A stretch of DNA of 64,000 nt from Flavobacterium sp. 20NA77.7 (GCF_031326205.1 NZ_CP133721.1:372001-436000); one strand, 5' to 3'; positions 32,762-41,443 are shown, numbered from the stretch's first letter. The notes: generated by a model not told the origin, from the sequence alone. Translations and numbers: made by a program.

Positions 32762-33311
32762 CAATTTTTCTATTTAATTTCAAATAGAATTGGTAAAATA
32801 GATATCCAGATAGCAGCCCAACGGCATAACCTGAAATAATGTCTAATGGGAAATGGAGTCCAAGGTATATTCTGCTATAGGCAAATACTAACGGAAAGCA
32901 GAAAATTAAATAGACGTATTGATAATGCTTTCTTAATAACAAAAATAGGAAGGTCATAGACGCCATAGAATTTGAGGCATGACCCGAAAAATAACTAAAG
33001 GTGTCGCTGCTTTTAACAATTCGGATCAAATGTTTAATTTCTATATCATTACATGGTCGAAGACGTTGCACAAAATTTTTGATTAATTCCGTAAATTCAT
33101 TTGTAACAGTTAGCATAACTGCAATTGTTACTAACGCTACTAAAAAAGCTTTTAATCCAATTTTTTTATAAAGTATAACGGCGAGAACTAAAAAAAAAGG
33201 AGTCCAATGTAGTTGTTTGGTTACTAATAACCAGAAATCATCGTATGCTGAGCTTCCAAGATTGTTTAGAAAAATAAAAAGCTGTTTGTCTAAAGCAATA
33301 ATTTTATCCAT
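32745..33311 (-). CDS. PAP2-superfamily membrane phosphatase
   Basis: A 188-residue integral membrane phosphatase with five or six hydrophobic segments. The three-part active site is visible: KNFVQRLRP (KxxxxxxRP), YFSGHASNSMAS (PSGH-like, with Ser in place of Pro and catalytic His) and YSRIYLGLHFPLDIISG (SRxxxxxHxxxD). Members dephosphorylate undecaprenyl diphosphate, phosphatidylglycerophosphate or lipid A. Either is possible here. It follows tatA by 3 bases, so it is probably co-transcribed with it. Confidence 0.88.
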   Translation of the reverse strand: MDKIIALDKQLFIFLNNLGSSAYDDFWLLVTKQLHWTPFFLVLAVILYKKIGLKAFLVALVTIAVMLTVTNEFTELIKNFVQRLRPCNDIEIKHLIRIVKSSDTFSYFSGHASNSMASMTFLFLLLRKHYQYVYLIFCFPLVFAYSRIYLGLHFPLDIISGYAVGLLSGYLFYQFYLKLNRKIVTSPE

Positions 33312-33314
33312 GAG

Positions 33315-33647
33315 TTACATTTGTCGCTTAATAGGGCCACTAAGATTTTCGAATTCTTCTTTTATTTCAGTAACTGGGTTTTGAAGTTCAACTGGATTTA
33401 AGGTGTTGTTCATGCTCTCTTTTGCTTGTGCAATCTCTTCTTGAATTCCTCCTGTCATAGTTTTTATATCTAAACCATTTTCCTCAGCTCCTTTTTGAAT
33501 TTCGTGTTTTATTTCATTTGTGGCATGTTTTAATTGTGCCATACCTTTTCCTAATGTACGTGCAATTTCTGGGATTTTATCTGATCCAAAAAGCATTAAT
33601 ATTACGACAAGAATTAAAAGTAATTCTCCACCACCTATTCCAAACAT
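33315..33647 (-). CDS. tatA: Twin-arginine translocase component TatA/TatE
   Basis: A 110-residue Tat component that polymerises to form the transport pore for folded proteins. The short N-terminal membrane helix (GGGELLLILVVILMLFG) is followed by the amphipathic helix with FGSDKIPEIARTLGKGM (20-36). The remainder is an acidic, Gln/Glu/Lys-rich tail. TatC is not in the window. It leads the tatA-PAP2 pair. Confidence 0.93.
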   Translation of the reverse strand: MFGIGGGELLLILVVILMLFGSDKIPEIARTLGKGMAQLKHATNEIKHEIQKGAEENGLDIKTMTGGIQEEIAQAKESMNNTLNPVELQNPVTEIKEEFENLSGPIKRQM

Positions 33648-33671
33648 AATTTTCGGTTTTAGAAGTACAAA

Positions 33672-33710
33672 GTTAGTAAAAGTTAGAAGTTAGAAGTTAG
33701 AAGCTGGTAA
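33672..33710. repeat. Low-complexity tract (AGTTAGAAGTTAGAAG units)
   Basis: Three tandem or near-tandem GTTAGAA units with a 7-base period (around 33681-33701) in the spacer between tatA and the M1 peptidase terminator. No coding potential. Confidence 0.55.
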
Positions 33711-33718
33711 TTTTTTTA

Positions 33719-33757
33719 TAAAAAAAGCGAAATTGAATTTTCAATTTCGCTTTTTAA
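33719..33757 (-). terminator. Rho-independent terminator of the M1 peptidase gene
   Basis: GCGAAATTG (33727-33735) pairs with CAATTTCGC (33742-33750), extended by A/T pairs and followed on the minus strand by a T run. The stem is 9 strong pairs plus A-T pairs. Confidence 0.85.
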
Positions 33758-33763
33758 AAAGAT

Positions 33764-36031
33764 TTATTTTTTTTCCATTTGGTCAAACTTAGAAGTGGTA
33801 TCTTGTTTTGGCCAAGCATTGTTTGAAGTATCAATGTCTGCTGTTTCAAGTTTTGGATCTACTACAATTTTAAGTACTTTCTTTTCTGTAGCAAAAATTC
33901 TTTTTACCGTATCGTTATTTCTTCGCCAAATTTGTGCTGGAAATTTTTGAATTTCAGAAGTGCCATCTTCAAATTGTAATTCTGTAATAATTGGCATAAT
34001 CATTCCTCCTGGTTTTTCAAATTCTACTTCGTAAAAGAATTTAGGATTTTTTAAGGCAGCTCTTTCTTCAGCATTGTATTTTTTGTTTAAAAATTCTGCT
34101 AAAGGTTGTATTTCATTGCTATCAAATGCTTTTTTTCTTTCAGCTTTTAATTCAGTTGCGTTTTCAGGGTATAAGTAAATTATTGGACCATTGTCGCCTG
34201 TTCTTCTACCTCTTCTGTTTACCGATTGAGATGTTTCTTTTGCATTTCCTTCAGATACAAAATATTGAGTTACATTTTTTACCCCAATATCTACAAAATC
34301 AGTTGAATAAAACCATCCTTTCCAAAACCAATCCAAATCTACTGCTGAAGCGTCTTCCATAGTTCTAAAGAAATCTTCTGGAGTTGGGTGTTTAAATTTC
34401 CATCTATTCGCATAGGTTTTAAAGGCATGGTCAAAAAGTTCGTGTCCCATAATCGTTTCACGAAGAATATTTAATCCAGTTGCGGGTTTACCATACGCAT
34501 TAGCTCCAAAATTATAAACTACATCACCATGACTCATAATTGGTTCTAAATACTGTTGATTTCCTTTCATATAAGGAACGATTTTTTTAGCAGGACCTCT
34601 ATCTGTTGGGAAATTAGGGTCAAATTCCACTTCGGTTAAATATTCTAAGAATGTATTTAACCCTTCGTCCATCCATGTCCATTGTCTTTCGTCTGAATTA
34701 ACAATCATAGGGAAGAAGTTGTGTCCTACTTCATGAATAATTACACCTAACATGCCATATTTAACACGATCACTCACTTTTCCATTTTCATCTGGACGAC
34801 CAAAATTCCAGCAAATCATTGGGTATTCCATGCCTTGGTCTTCTGCAGAAACAGAAACCGCTTTTGGATAAGGATAATCAAAAGTATATTTAGAATAGGT
34901 TTTTAAGGTATGCGCTACCGCTTTAGTAGATAAGTCTCCCCATAGTGGATTAGCTTCTTTTGGATAGATAGAAATTGCCATTGGTTTGTTATTACCAATT
35001 TTAACAGCCATTGCATCTAAAATGAATTTTCTTGAAGTTGAAAAACCAAAATCACGTACGTTTTCAGCTTTAAATTTCCATGTTTTTTTTGCAGTTGCAA
35101 ATCCTTTTTCGCTAGCTTCCGCTTCTTGCTGTGTAACGATTACTACGGGTTTGTCATAAGTGTTTTCAGCTAATTCCCATCTTTTTACTTGTTCAGCGGT
35201 GAAAACTTCAGTTCTGTTTTGTAATACCCCTGTTCCTTCCATAATATGGTCTGCAGGAACCGTAATGTTTACTTCATAATCACCAAATGTTAAAGCAAAT
35301 TCGCTTCTTCCCCAAAACTGCATGTTTTGCCAACCTTCTACGTCGCTATACACACACATTCTTGGATAAAATTGAGCCATTACATACAAACGGTTACCAT
35401 CAGGAAATTGTTCAAATCCGGATCTGCCATTATTTGCAGAACCTTGATAATTAACAATGTTGTACCACCATTTAATGAAAAAAGTAATTTTTTCACCTTT
35501 TTTAAGTGCTTTAGGTAAATCAATACGCATCATGGTTTGATTGATAATGTGCTTCATATCATTGCCTTTAGCATCTTTTACATAGTCAATATTAAAACCA
35601 CCTTCAAATGGCTTTTCCATGTATTTTGATGCAAAACTTGCTGAACTTGTATTTGGAAAAATAGACTGATTATCAATCAGTGGGGTTTGTGAATCAGGTT
35701 TTTCTATGTTTTGATCCAGTTGCACCCATAAATAGTCTAATGCATCAGGTGCATTATTATAATACGTAATGGTTTCTGAGCCATAAAGACGCGCTAATTT
35801 ATCATCTAATTCAAGATTGATTTTGTAGTCGGCTTTTTGTTGATAATAAGCAGGTCCTGGGGCTCCAGAAGCACTTCTGTACATATTTGGAGTCGCCATC
35901 TCGCTATACATTTGACTAAACTTATTTTTGTCATAATGTCCAGCTTCTCTTTTAACTTCTTCTTTTTTAGTTTCTTGTGCTCCAGCAATAAGAGTTAAAA
36001 GCATGAAAACTAATGCGATAGATTTTTTCAT
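33764..36031 (-). CDS. M1 family zinc metallopeptidase (aminopeptidase type), secreted
   Basis: A 755-residue exported peptidase with a signal peptide (MKKSIALVFMLLTLIAGAQ). The zinc site is HEVGH (433-437) with E456 (MDEGLN) 19 residues on, the classic HExxH-x18-E spacing, and the exopeptidase-type GMEYP motif lies near 400. The N-terminal part (about 60-280) is the beta-sandwich of the family. The C-terminal 200 residues are strand- and helix-rich. It is the last gene of a transcript after the DUF6702 and regulatory-domain genes. The substrate is unknown. Confidence 0.9.
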   Translation of the reverse strand: MKKSIALVFMLLTLIAGAQETKKEEVKREAGHYDKNKFSQMYSEMATPNMYRSASGAPGPAYYQQKADYKINLELDDKLARLYGSETITYYNNAPDALDYLWVQLDQNIEKPDSQTPLIDNQSIFPNTSSASFASKYMEKPFEGGFNIDYVKDAKGNDMKHIINQTMMRIDLPKALKKGEKITFFIKWWYNIVNYQGSANNGRSGFEQFPDGNRLYVMAQFYPRMCVYSDVEGWQNMQFWGRSEFALTFGDYEVNITVPADHIMEGTGVLQNRTEVFTAEQVKRWELAENTYDKPVVIVTQQEAEASEKGFATAKKTWKFKAENVRDFGFSTSRKFILDAMAVKIGNNKPMAISIYPKEANPLWGDLSTKAVAHTLKTYSKYTFDYPYPKAVSVSAEDQGMEYPMICWNFGRPDENGKVSDRVKYGMLGVIIHEVGHNFFPMIVNSDERQWTWMDEGLNTFLEYLTEVEFDPNFPTDRGPAKKIVPYMKGNQQYLEPIMSHGDVVYNFGANAYGKPATGLNILRETIMGHELFDHAFKTYANRWKFKHPTPEDFFRTMEDASAVDLDWFWKGWFYSTDFVDIGVKNVTQYFVSEGNAKETSQSVNRRGRRTGDNGPIIYLYPENATELKAERKKAFDSNEIQPLAEFLNKKYNAEERAALKNPKFFYEVEFEKPGGMIMPIITELQFEDGTSEIQKFPAQIWRRNNDTVKRIFATEKKVLKIVVDPKLETADIDTSNNAWPKQDTTSKFDQMEKK

Positions 36032-36033
36032 AA

Positions 36034-36534
36034 TTAAAAGTTTATCTTTTGATAGTTGTTAGTATTAGTAAACAAAAGTGTTTTTTTGTTACCATTATTG
36101 TTCAAATGTACTAAATTTTGTTGTTCGCTAAAAATATCTGTTAAAATTGTATTGGTGAGTTCAAAAGATTTTAACTTTTCTGAAAAAGATATCTTTATGT
36201 AACATATAACTATATTGTCTTCTTGTTCTTTAGTTAATAAAGTCAGCGTTTGATTTTTGTTGTTGAGTTTAACCAAAAATCGTTCCTTGATATACTCCTC
36301 AATATACTTGTTAGTATTTGCAATTTCATCTTTGGTAGTAATATAAAAATGTTTGTTATGTTTTTTTTGTAGTGCTTTTTCTAAGTCATCAATAAATAAC
36401 CGCGCTGTAATTTGAACACTTTTTTTTTCTTTAAAATAATCTACTTGAAAAACCCCTACATAAAATTTGTGTACTGAAAATCCACAAATCAATACTAGCG
36501 TACAAGTTGCAATAAGTAATTTTAATTTATTCAT
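36034..36534 (-). CDS. DUF6702 family protein, secreted
   Basis: A 166-residue protein with a signal peptide (NKLKLLIATCTLVLICGFS) and then HKFYVGVFQVDYFKEKKSVQITARLF, IDDLEKALQKKH and a strand-rich C-terminal half. The pattern HKFYVGVFQV and the FIDDLE stretch match what I recall of DUF6702, a small Bacteroidota-specific family of unknown role. The ATG at 36534 is used; an earlier one at 36549 would add five residues. It overlaps the upstream gene by eight bases and is followed 2 bases later by the M1 peptidase gene. Confidence 0.78.
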   Translation of the reverse strand: MNKLKLLIATCTLVLICGFSVHKFYVGVFQVDYFKEKKSVQITARLFIDDLEKALQKKHNKHFYITTKDEIANTNKYIEEYIKERFLVKLNNKNQTLTLLTKEQEDNIVICYIKISFSEKLKSFELTNTILTDIFSEQQNLVHLNNNGNKKTLLFTNTNNYQKINF

Positions 36535-37315
36535 TTTTTTTGGGCTCATTAGCCGTTTTGATTTCTTCCCCCGTTTTGATTTCAGGTTCTTTTAATTTTA
36601 AATATTCAGTTGCTAATTCACTGAGTCTAAAAGCCACTTTTGTTTTATTTTTTATTTTTACGGCTTCAACGAGTTCTTGATCTTCCACGATGTAAAAAAT
36701 AAAACCATCTGTATATTCTGCGGGGATTTTTAATATTCCAATTAAATAGTCTTTTTCAAAAGTAGTATTTATTTTGGTTTGTAAAAACTCTTTTCGTTCT
36801 ATTTCTAATTCTTTTTTCAACTGTGCTGTTCGTCCTGTAATCCAATTTATTAATGGATCAACACCCACCGCTAATCCTTGATTGAAAATATTTCCTACAT
36901 CGCCAGCGGTTTTTAAACGTCGTTCTGCGGGGGTGTATTTTTTTTGACCCTTAGGAACTAATCCTAAGGATTCTGCAGAAATATCTGAATTAGTAATCAT
37001 AATTTCTTTAATATGCTTGGTATGAATGGCTAGTTTAATAAAAAGTAAGTCGTTTTTAAAATCCTTTGCGCTTACGATATGCTTTTTAGCTTCTAAGTGT
37101 ATGGCACTAAACATTAGCGTATCTTTTATTTTTGCTTTTATAGAAAAATAACCTCCATTTGATGAAATAGTGTTACTTTTGTTTGATAAATTTACAATAG
37201 TAATTCCATCTGTATCGTTGGTTTCAACGATAATTTTTCCTTTTATAATGGAATCGTTCTGACTCCAACTCGTAGTACAGAAAAATAAGATGGTAAATAA
37301 TGTAAATAACCTCAA
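36527..37315 (-). CDS. Carboxypeptidase-regulatory-like domain protein, secreted
   Basis: A 262-residue exported protein. The signal peptide is MRLFTLFTILFFCTTSWSQ. Residues about 20-95 form the beta sandwich of the carboxypeptidase regulatory-like (CarboxypepD_reg/TonB-plug-associated) type (IIKGKIIVETNDTDGITIVN, SSNGGYFSIKAKIKDTLMFS). The C-terminal half is helical with many Lys and Glu. No TonB-dependent barrel follows. It heads the three-gene unit with DUF6702 and the M1 peptidase. Its role is unknown. Confidence 0.78.
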   Translation of the reverse strand: MRLFTLFTILFFCTTSWSQNDSIIKGKIIVETNDTDGITIVNLSNKSNTISSNGGYFSIKAKIKDTLMFSAIHLEAKKHIVSAKDFKNDLLFIKLAIHTKHIKEIMITNSDISAESLGLVPKGQKKYTPAERRLKTAGDVGNIFNQGLAVGVDPLINWITGRTAQLKKELEIERKEFLQTKINTTFEKDYLIGILKIPAEYTDGFIFYIVEDQELVEAVKIKNKTKVAFRLSELATEYLKLKEPEIKTGEEIKTANEPKKNE

Positions 37316-37398
37316 TGTATAATTTTTTGTAAAAATAAAATAACTGCATTGATTTCAATAATAAAATTTTGTTAAGAATATTACTGAGTAAACAAATT

Positions 37399-38106
37399 AT
37401 GAAGAAAATTATCATTGCTAGTACTTCAACACTCTATAATGGTGCATATTTAGATTACTTGTTGCCTGAACTTCGAATACATTTTAAGGAGGTTAAAGAA
37501 CTTATTTTTATTCCCTTTGCAAGACCTGGTGGAATTTCTTATGACGAATATACAGCTAAAGTGAGTAGTTTTTTTGCTAATTTAAACATTCAAGTAAAGG
37601 GAATTCACGAATTTGAAAACCCCAAGCAAGCAATTGCAAACGCACAAGCCTTATTTACTGGAGGCGGCAATACATTTGTCTTGGTTGATATGCTTTATAA
37701 ATATGACTTGTTTGAAAGTATTGCGGAATCAGTGAGCAAAGGCGTGCCTTATTTAGGGACAAGTGCGGGGAGTAATATTTGTGGTTTAACCATGGGAACA
37801 ACAAACGACATGCCTATTGTATGTCCTCCAAGTTTTAAAACATTAGGGCTTGTTTCATTTAATATTAATCCACATTATTTAGACCCTGTTGAGGGCTCAA
37901 CTCATATGGGCGAAACTCGTGAAACTCGCATAAATGAATTTCATTGCTATAATCCACAAGCTGTTTTAGGATTACGAGAAGGGAGTTGGCTCGAGGTTAT
38001 TGGAGATACAATCACTTTAAAAGGAAATCTTACAGCTAGATTGTTTCAGCAAGGGAAAGAACCAATAGAACTAGAATCTGGTACTGATTTGAGTAATTTA
38101 AAATAA
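37399..38106 (+). CDS. pepE: Dipeptidase E (alpha-aspartyl dipeptidase)
   Basis: Cleaves N-terminal aspartyl dipeptides. The 235-residue protein belongs to S51: nucleophile Ser122 in LGTSAGSNICG, the conserved TGGGNTFVL before it and NPHYLDP-type sequence with a histidine after it. It is cytoplasmic. An ATG at 37399 starts the conserved KKIIIASTSTLYNG; the longer frame from 37369 adds ten residues not present in the family. It is divergent from the regulatory-domain gene and ends at a terminator shared with the tRNA genes. Confidence 0.93.
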   Translation: MKKIIIASTSTLYNGAYLDYLLPELRIHFKEVKELIFIPFARPGGISYDEYTAKVSSFFANLNIQVKGIHEFENPKQAIANAQALFTGGGNTFVLVDMLYKYDLFESIAESVSKGVPYLGTSAGSNICGLTMGTTNDMPIVCPPSFKTLGLVSFNINPHYLDPVEGSTHMGETRETRINEFHCYNPQAVLGLREGSWLEVIGDTITLKGNLTARLFQQGKEPIELESGTDLSNLK

Positions 38107-38134
38107 AAAAAGCCTCAATATTGAGGCTTTTTTA
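38105..38134. terminator. Bidirectional terminator between pepE and tRNA-Gly
   Basis: AGCCTCAATATTGAGGCT (38111-38128) is a perfect palindrome with A run before and T run after. It ends both the pepE transcript and the minus-strand tRNA transcript. Confidence 0.85.
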
Positions 38135-38137
38135 TGG

Positions 38138-38210
38138 AGCGGAAGACGAGGGTCGAACTCGCGACATTCAGCTTGGAAGGCTGACGCTCTACCAACTGAG
38201 CTACTTCCGC
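38138..38210 (-). tRNA. tRNA-Gly (anticodon TCC), copy 2 of the tandem
   Basis: Read on the minus strand: acceptor GCGGAAG/CTTCCGC, D arm GCTC/GAGC, anticodon stem TCAGC/GCTGA with loop CTTCCAA and anticodon TCC, T arm GCGAG/CTCGT with TTCGACC loop, discriminator T73. Downstream bases CCA follow T73 by chance or design (TCCA). It is identical to the other copy. Confidence 0.95.
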
Positions 38211-38244
38211 ATGGTAGATTTTTTATATTTTCAGTAAAATTTAG

Positions 38245-38317
38245 AGCGGAAGACGAGGGTCGAACTCGCGACATTCAGCTTGGAAGGCTGACGCTCTACC
38301 AACTGAGCTACTTCCGC
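38245..38317 (-). tRNA. tRNA-Gly (anticodon TCC), copy 1 of the tandem
   Basis: Same 73 bases as the copy at 38138-38210, including the TCC anticodon and T73. CCA is not encoded after T73 here (TCT). A 34-base spacer separates the two genes, which are probably co-transcribed from the promoter at 38337-38369. Confidence 0.95.
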
Positions 38318-38336
38318 ATTCTTTTATTTGTGGGTG

Positions 38337-38369
38337 CAAATATAAACCCAAATTTGTTTCATTTGCAAA
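38337..38369 (-). promoter_or_regulatory. Promoter of the tRNA-Gly pair
   Basis: On the minus strand TTTG (38366-38369) and TATATTTG (38337-38344) are separated by 21 bases, matching the Bacteroidota consensus. The transcript would start about 13 bases before the first tRNA. Confidence 0.65.
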
Positions 38370-38447
38370 TATTTTTTAATAAAATTTTTATGTAACTTTA
38401 TTTTTTTAAAATATCCTCGTGTAAAAACGTAGTAATTAAACAATTAA

Positions 38448-38888
38448 ATGAATTTACAAGTAAAAAAAATCCCTTTCAATAAAACTTTTGCTGTCCGACA
38501 TCCTGTATTGAGAGCAGGTAAGCCTGTAGAAACGTGTTATTTTGAAGGAGATGAATTGCCTACAACAACTCATTTTGGACTTTTTTTAGAAGAAAAATTA
38601 CTTGGCGTATTATCAGTTTTTAAAAATGAATGTCCAATCATAGAAAGTAAAAAAGCTTATCAATATAGAGGAATGGCTATTTTAGCACCTTATCAAAATA
38701 AAAAGTATGGTGTACTTTTACTTGATGCAGCAAATACTTGGGTAGCGGAAGAGCAAGGTGATTTAATTTGGTTTAATGCTCGAGAAAAAGCGATTGGTTT
38801 TTATAAACGAAACGGATTTACAATCTTTGGTACTGTTTTTGACATAGCCAATATAGGCCCACATGTTTTAATGTTTAAATACCTGTAA
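38448..38888 (+). CDS. GNAT family N-acetyltransferase
   Basis: A 146-residue protein with the acetyl-CoA-binding pattern: YRGMAILAPYQNKKYGVLLLDAAN (about 81-104, motif A with Q/RxxGxG-like loop in degenerate form QNKKYG) and FYKRNGFTIFGTVF (motif B). The N-terminal 50 residues hold the first strands. The A loop lacks the usual second glycine, so acetyl-CoA binding may be atypical. It is immediately upstream (4 bases) of the L,D-transpeptidase gene and may be co-transcribed. The substrate is unknown. Confidence 0.82.
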   Translation: MNLQVKKIPFNKTFAVRHPVLRAGKPVETCYFEGDELPTTTHFGLFLEEKLLGVLSVFKNECPIIESKKAYQYRGMAILAPYQNKKYGVLLLDAANTWVAEEQGDLIWFNAREKAIGFYKRNGFTIFGTVFDIANIGPHVLMFKYL

Positions 38889-38892
38889 AATA

Positions 38893-40494
38893 ATGTACAA
38901 AAATCTAAAATATTGCCTATTGCTTTTTTTAAGCACCACTTTTTTCTTAGCTTCTTGTGTGAAAAGTAAGGAAGAAGGTGCAGAAGAAAAAAAAGACATT
39001 TATGATTCTATACACAAAGTTACCATACATGTTATGCCTGACGATATTTTAGAAGAAGAATCAGATAGTATTAAAAAATATTATGCTGCATTTGATGGAT
39101 ATGAAATTTGGTATGACCGAGGAAATAGAGAGGATTTAATTGCTCAAATCGAACAAGCAAAAGTAGAAGGGCTTAATCCTGAAGATTATAATTTATCTGA
39201 GATATATGCTCAAGAAGTTGTAAGAGATTCGTTAAAAAAAGAGGATTTACTCCACTATGATGTTTTGCTGACTAAAACTTTTGAAAAACTTGCTACCCAT
39301 TTTTATAAAGGTAAATTAAATCCAAAAGAAATATATTCAAATTGGGATTTGTTTGAAAAAAGAGTGGCTATTTCATCAGTGCTACATCAGGCTATTTCAG
39401 AAAAGGGAGTGACTGCAACCCTTCAAGGCTTGTTGCCAAAACATCAAGAATATCTCAATTTAAAAAAGGCATTAGTTGAAATAGATAAATTTGCAGATAT
39501 TACATTTGATTCGCTCCGTTTTTCTAAGAAAATAGTTTTGAATGATACGGTTCCATTAGTAATAAAAATTAAAAAACGACTACAATATTGGAACGACTAC
39601 AAAAATAAAGATTCTGTTTTTACAGCTATATATGATACGGTTGCTTTCAGAGCTATGAAAAAATTTCAATTGCGTCATGGCTTATTGGCAGATGGAATTA
39701 TTGGAGCCGGCACAATAAAGGCTTTAAATTATTCTAAAGGAACAAGAAAAAATCAAATACTTGCTAATTTAGAGCGTTGGCGTTGGTTTCCTTCAGATTT
39801 TGGTACAAATTATATTCTAATCAATTTACCTGCATTTGAATTAAATTATGTATCTAATAAAGACGCGTTAGCCACACGAAGAGTAGTGGTGGGAAGACCA
39901 AAAAGAATGTCTCCTATTTTGTCGTCAAAACTGTCAAATTTTGTGTTAAACCCGACATGGACAGTGCCACCAACGATTATTAAGGAAGATTTGTCGGTGG
40001 AAGCAGCTAAAAACAGATCTTACTTTTCAAGGAGTAGAATAACTATTTATAATTCTAAAAATCAAGAAGTTTCTCCAGCTCTTTGGAACGCATCAAAATC
40101 AAATAATTATAGATATGTGCAAAAACCCGGATATACTAATTCATTAGGAATTGTTAAGTTTAATTTTCCAAATTCCCATTTGGTGTATCTGCATGATACG
40201 AATCATAGAGAACTTTTTAGTGTTAGTCAGCGAGCATTAAGTTCGGGGTGTATTCGGGTAGAAAATCCATTAGCTTTGGCTAAACAGATTTTGCATTTAC
40301 AAGATGGCGAACGTTGGCAAACTTCAGAGATTGATTCCATAATCAAAAAAGAAAAAACCTATACTATTAAAGTAAAAGAACCTGTTTTTGTACATATTTT
40401 ATACTGGACAGCAACCTATAAAAATAATAAAATGTGTTTTAAAGACGATATGTATAATTTGGATAAAAAACTATACGAAAAATTAAGAAGTTAG
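38893..40494 (+). CDS. L,D-transpeptidase (YkuD, YcbB type) lipoprotein
   Basis: A 533-residue periplasmic lipoprotein (lipobox LASC, Cys22) that crosslinks or modifies peptidoglycan by joining diaminopimelate residues. After a helical scaffold (about 60-210) comes a peptidoglycan-binding domain (about 215-280, KKFQLRHGLLADGIIG, AGTIKALN). The YkuD domain (about 300-460) carries H434 (LHDTNH) and SSGCIRV with nucleophile Cys453. The order scaffold, PG-binding, YkuD is that of YcbB/LdtD. It overlaps the convergent second L,D-transpeptidase-like gene by 12 bases. Confidence 0.93.
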   Translation: MYKNLKYCLLLFLSTTFFLASCVKSKEEGAEEKKDIYDSIHKVTIHVMPDDILEEESDSIKKYYAAFDGYEIWYDRGNREDLIAQIEQAKVEGLNPEDYNLSEIYAQEVVRDSLKKEDLLHYDVLLTKTFEKLATHFYKGKLNPKEIYSNWDLFEKRVAISSVLHQAISEKGVTATLQGLLPKHQEYLNLKKALVEIDKFADITFDSLRFSKKIVLNDTVPLVIKIKKRLQYWNDYKNKDSVFTAIYDTVAFRAMKKFQLRHGLLADGIIGAGTIKALNYSKGTRKNQILANLERWRWFPSDFGTNYILINLPAFELNYVSNKDALATRRVVVGRPKRMSPILSSKLSNFVLNPTWTVPPTIIKEDLSVEAAKNRSYFSRSRITIYNSKNQEVSPALWNASKSNNYRYVQKPGYTNSLGIVKFNFPNSHLVYLHDTNHRELFSVSQRALSSGCIRVENPLALAKQILHLQDGERWQTSEIDSIIKKEKTYTIKVKEPVFVHILYWTATYKNNKMCFKDDMYNLDKKLYEKLRS

Positions 40495-41190
40495 TTCTTT
40501 TCTCAATTGTTCTTTTCTTGACGAATGATGTATGTATAAAACAGATTGATTTTTGATTGTTTCAATAAGCGTTTTAGTAATCGCTTCAGGAACAGCTGGG
40601 CAGCCTTGACTTCTTCCTATGTAGCCTTGAGATTTTGCTAATTGATGATTTACATAACTAGCACCATGTATCACCACCGCACGCGCTCTAGCTTTATCAT
40701 TTACGCCATATTCTTGTCCGTCTAGTTTTAAAGATAAGCCATGTTTTCCTATATAGGTTTCGCCAGTTAAATAGAAACCTAAGCTACTTTTAAAAGAATT
40801 GATTTCGTTTGAAAAAGAGTGAGCAAATTCTTTTCCTGAATTCATTCCGTGAGACACTAAGGATTGTAAAATGATTTTATGTTGAGCCATATCAATTACC
40901 CACATACGTTCTTTTGTTGAAGAAAGGCTAAAATCTACGATTGTTAATAGTTCGTTTTTGATTTTTCCAGCGCATTTAAAAGTTTCATATCCCTCAAAAG
41001 CTAATTCAAAACTTTCATAATTAGGTAACTTGTAACATCCGGCATCTAATTGATCATAAAAAGATTTACAAACAGTATGTGCTTCATTTTTAGTGTTAAG
41101 AGCTAAAGAAGCAACGGAATGATCTGCTTTTAGTGTAGATTCAGTGGCTAAAAAGCTAAAAATTAATAAAGCAAATAATTTGTAAGTCAT
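40483..41190 (-). CDS. Murein L,D-transpeptidase catalytic-domain protein (YkuD_2 type), secreted
   Basis: A 235-residue exported protein. A hydrophobic signal sequence covers about 1-20 (MTYKLFALLIFSFLATES). The catalytic pair lies in VVIHGASYV (His175) and IGRSQGCPAVPE (Cys197), the YkuD_2 variant with SQGCPA instead of SSGCIR. The middle part, ERMWVIDMAQHKIILQSLVSHG, is the usual YkuD strand pair. It is convergent with, and overlaps by 12 bases, the larger YcbB-type enzyme. The target in peptidoglycan is inferred from the family. Confidence 0.88.
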   Translation of the reverse strand: MTYKLFALLIFSFLATESTLKADHSVASLALNTKNEAHTVCKSFYDQLDAGCYKLPNYESFELAFEGYETFKCAGKIKNELLTIVDFSLSSTKERMWVIDMAQHKIILQSLVSHGMNSGKEFAHSFSNEINSFKSSLGFYLTGETYIGKHGLSLKLDGQEYGVNDKARARAVVIHGASYVNHQLAKSQGYIGRSQGCPAVPEAITKTLIETIKNQSVLYIHHSSRKEQLRKELTS

Positions 41191-41443
41191 TGATCAATTA
41201 TTGGTTACGTGTTTTTTTGAGTTGAGTCAAATTTATATATTAATTCAAATAAAACAAATAAAAAGATGTATTTTAACGAAAAAAAATGCTTTTTAACGAT
41301 GTTATCCTGCATAAAGATGTGTAAAATGTGTATTTTTCAAATAATAAGGTCCTTTTTTCTTAGTCATTTCATTTTTTTTTAATTTTTTTGCAAGTTGAAA
41401 AGATTGACCTAAAAAAAAAATCAATCAAATCGTAATTTCCCCA

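Noticed and set aside
40483-40494. Overlap of the two L,D-transpeptidase genes as a possible frameshift or misassembly
   Set aside because: Both ends are intact family C-termini and 12-base convergent overlaps are common in compact genomes.
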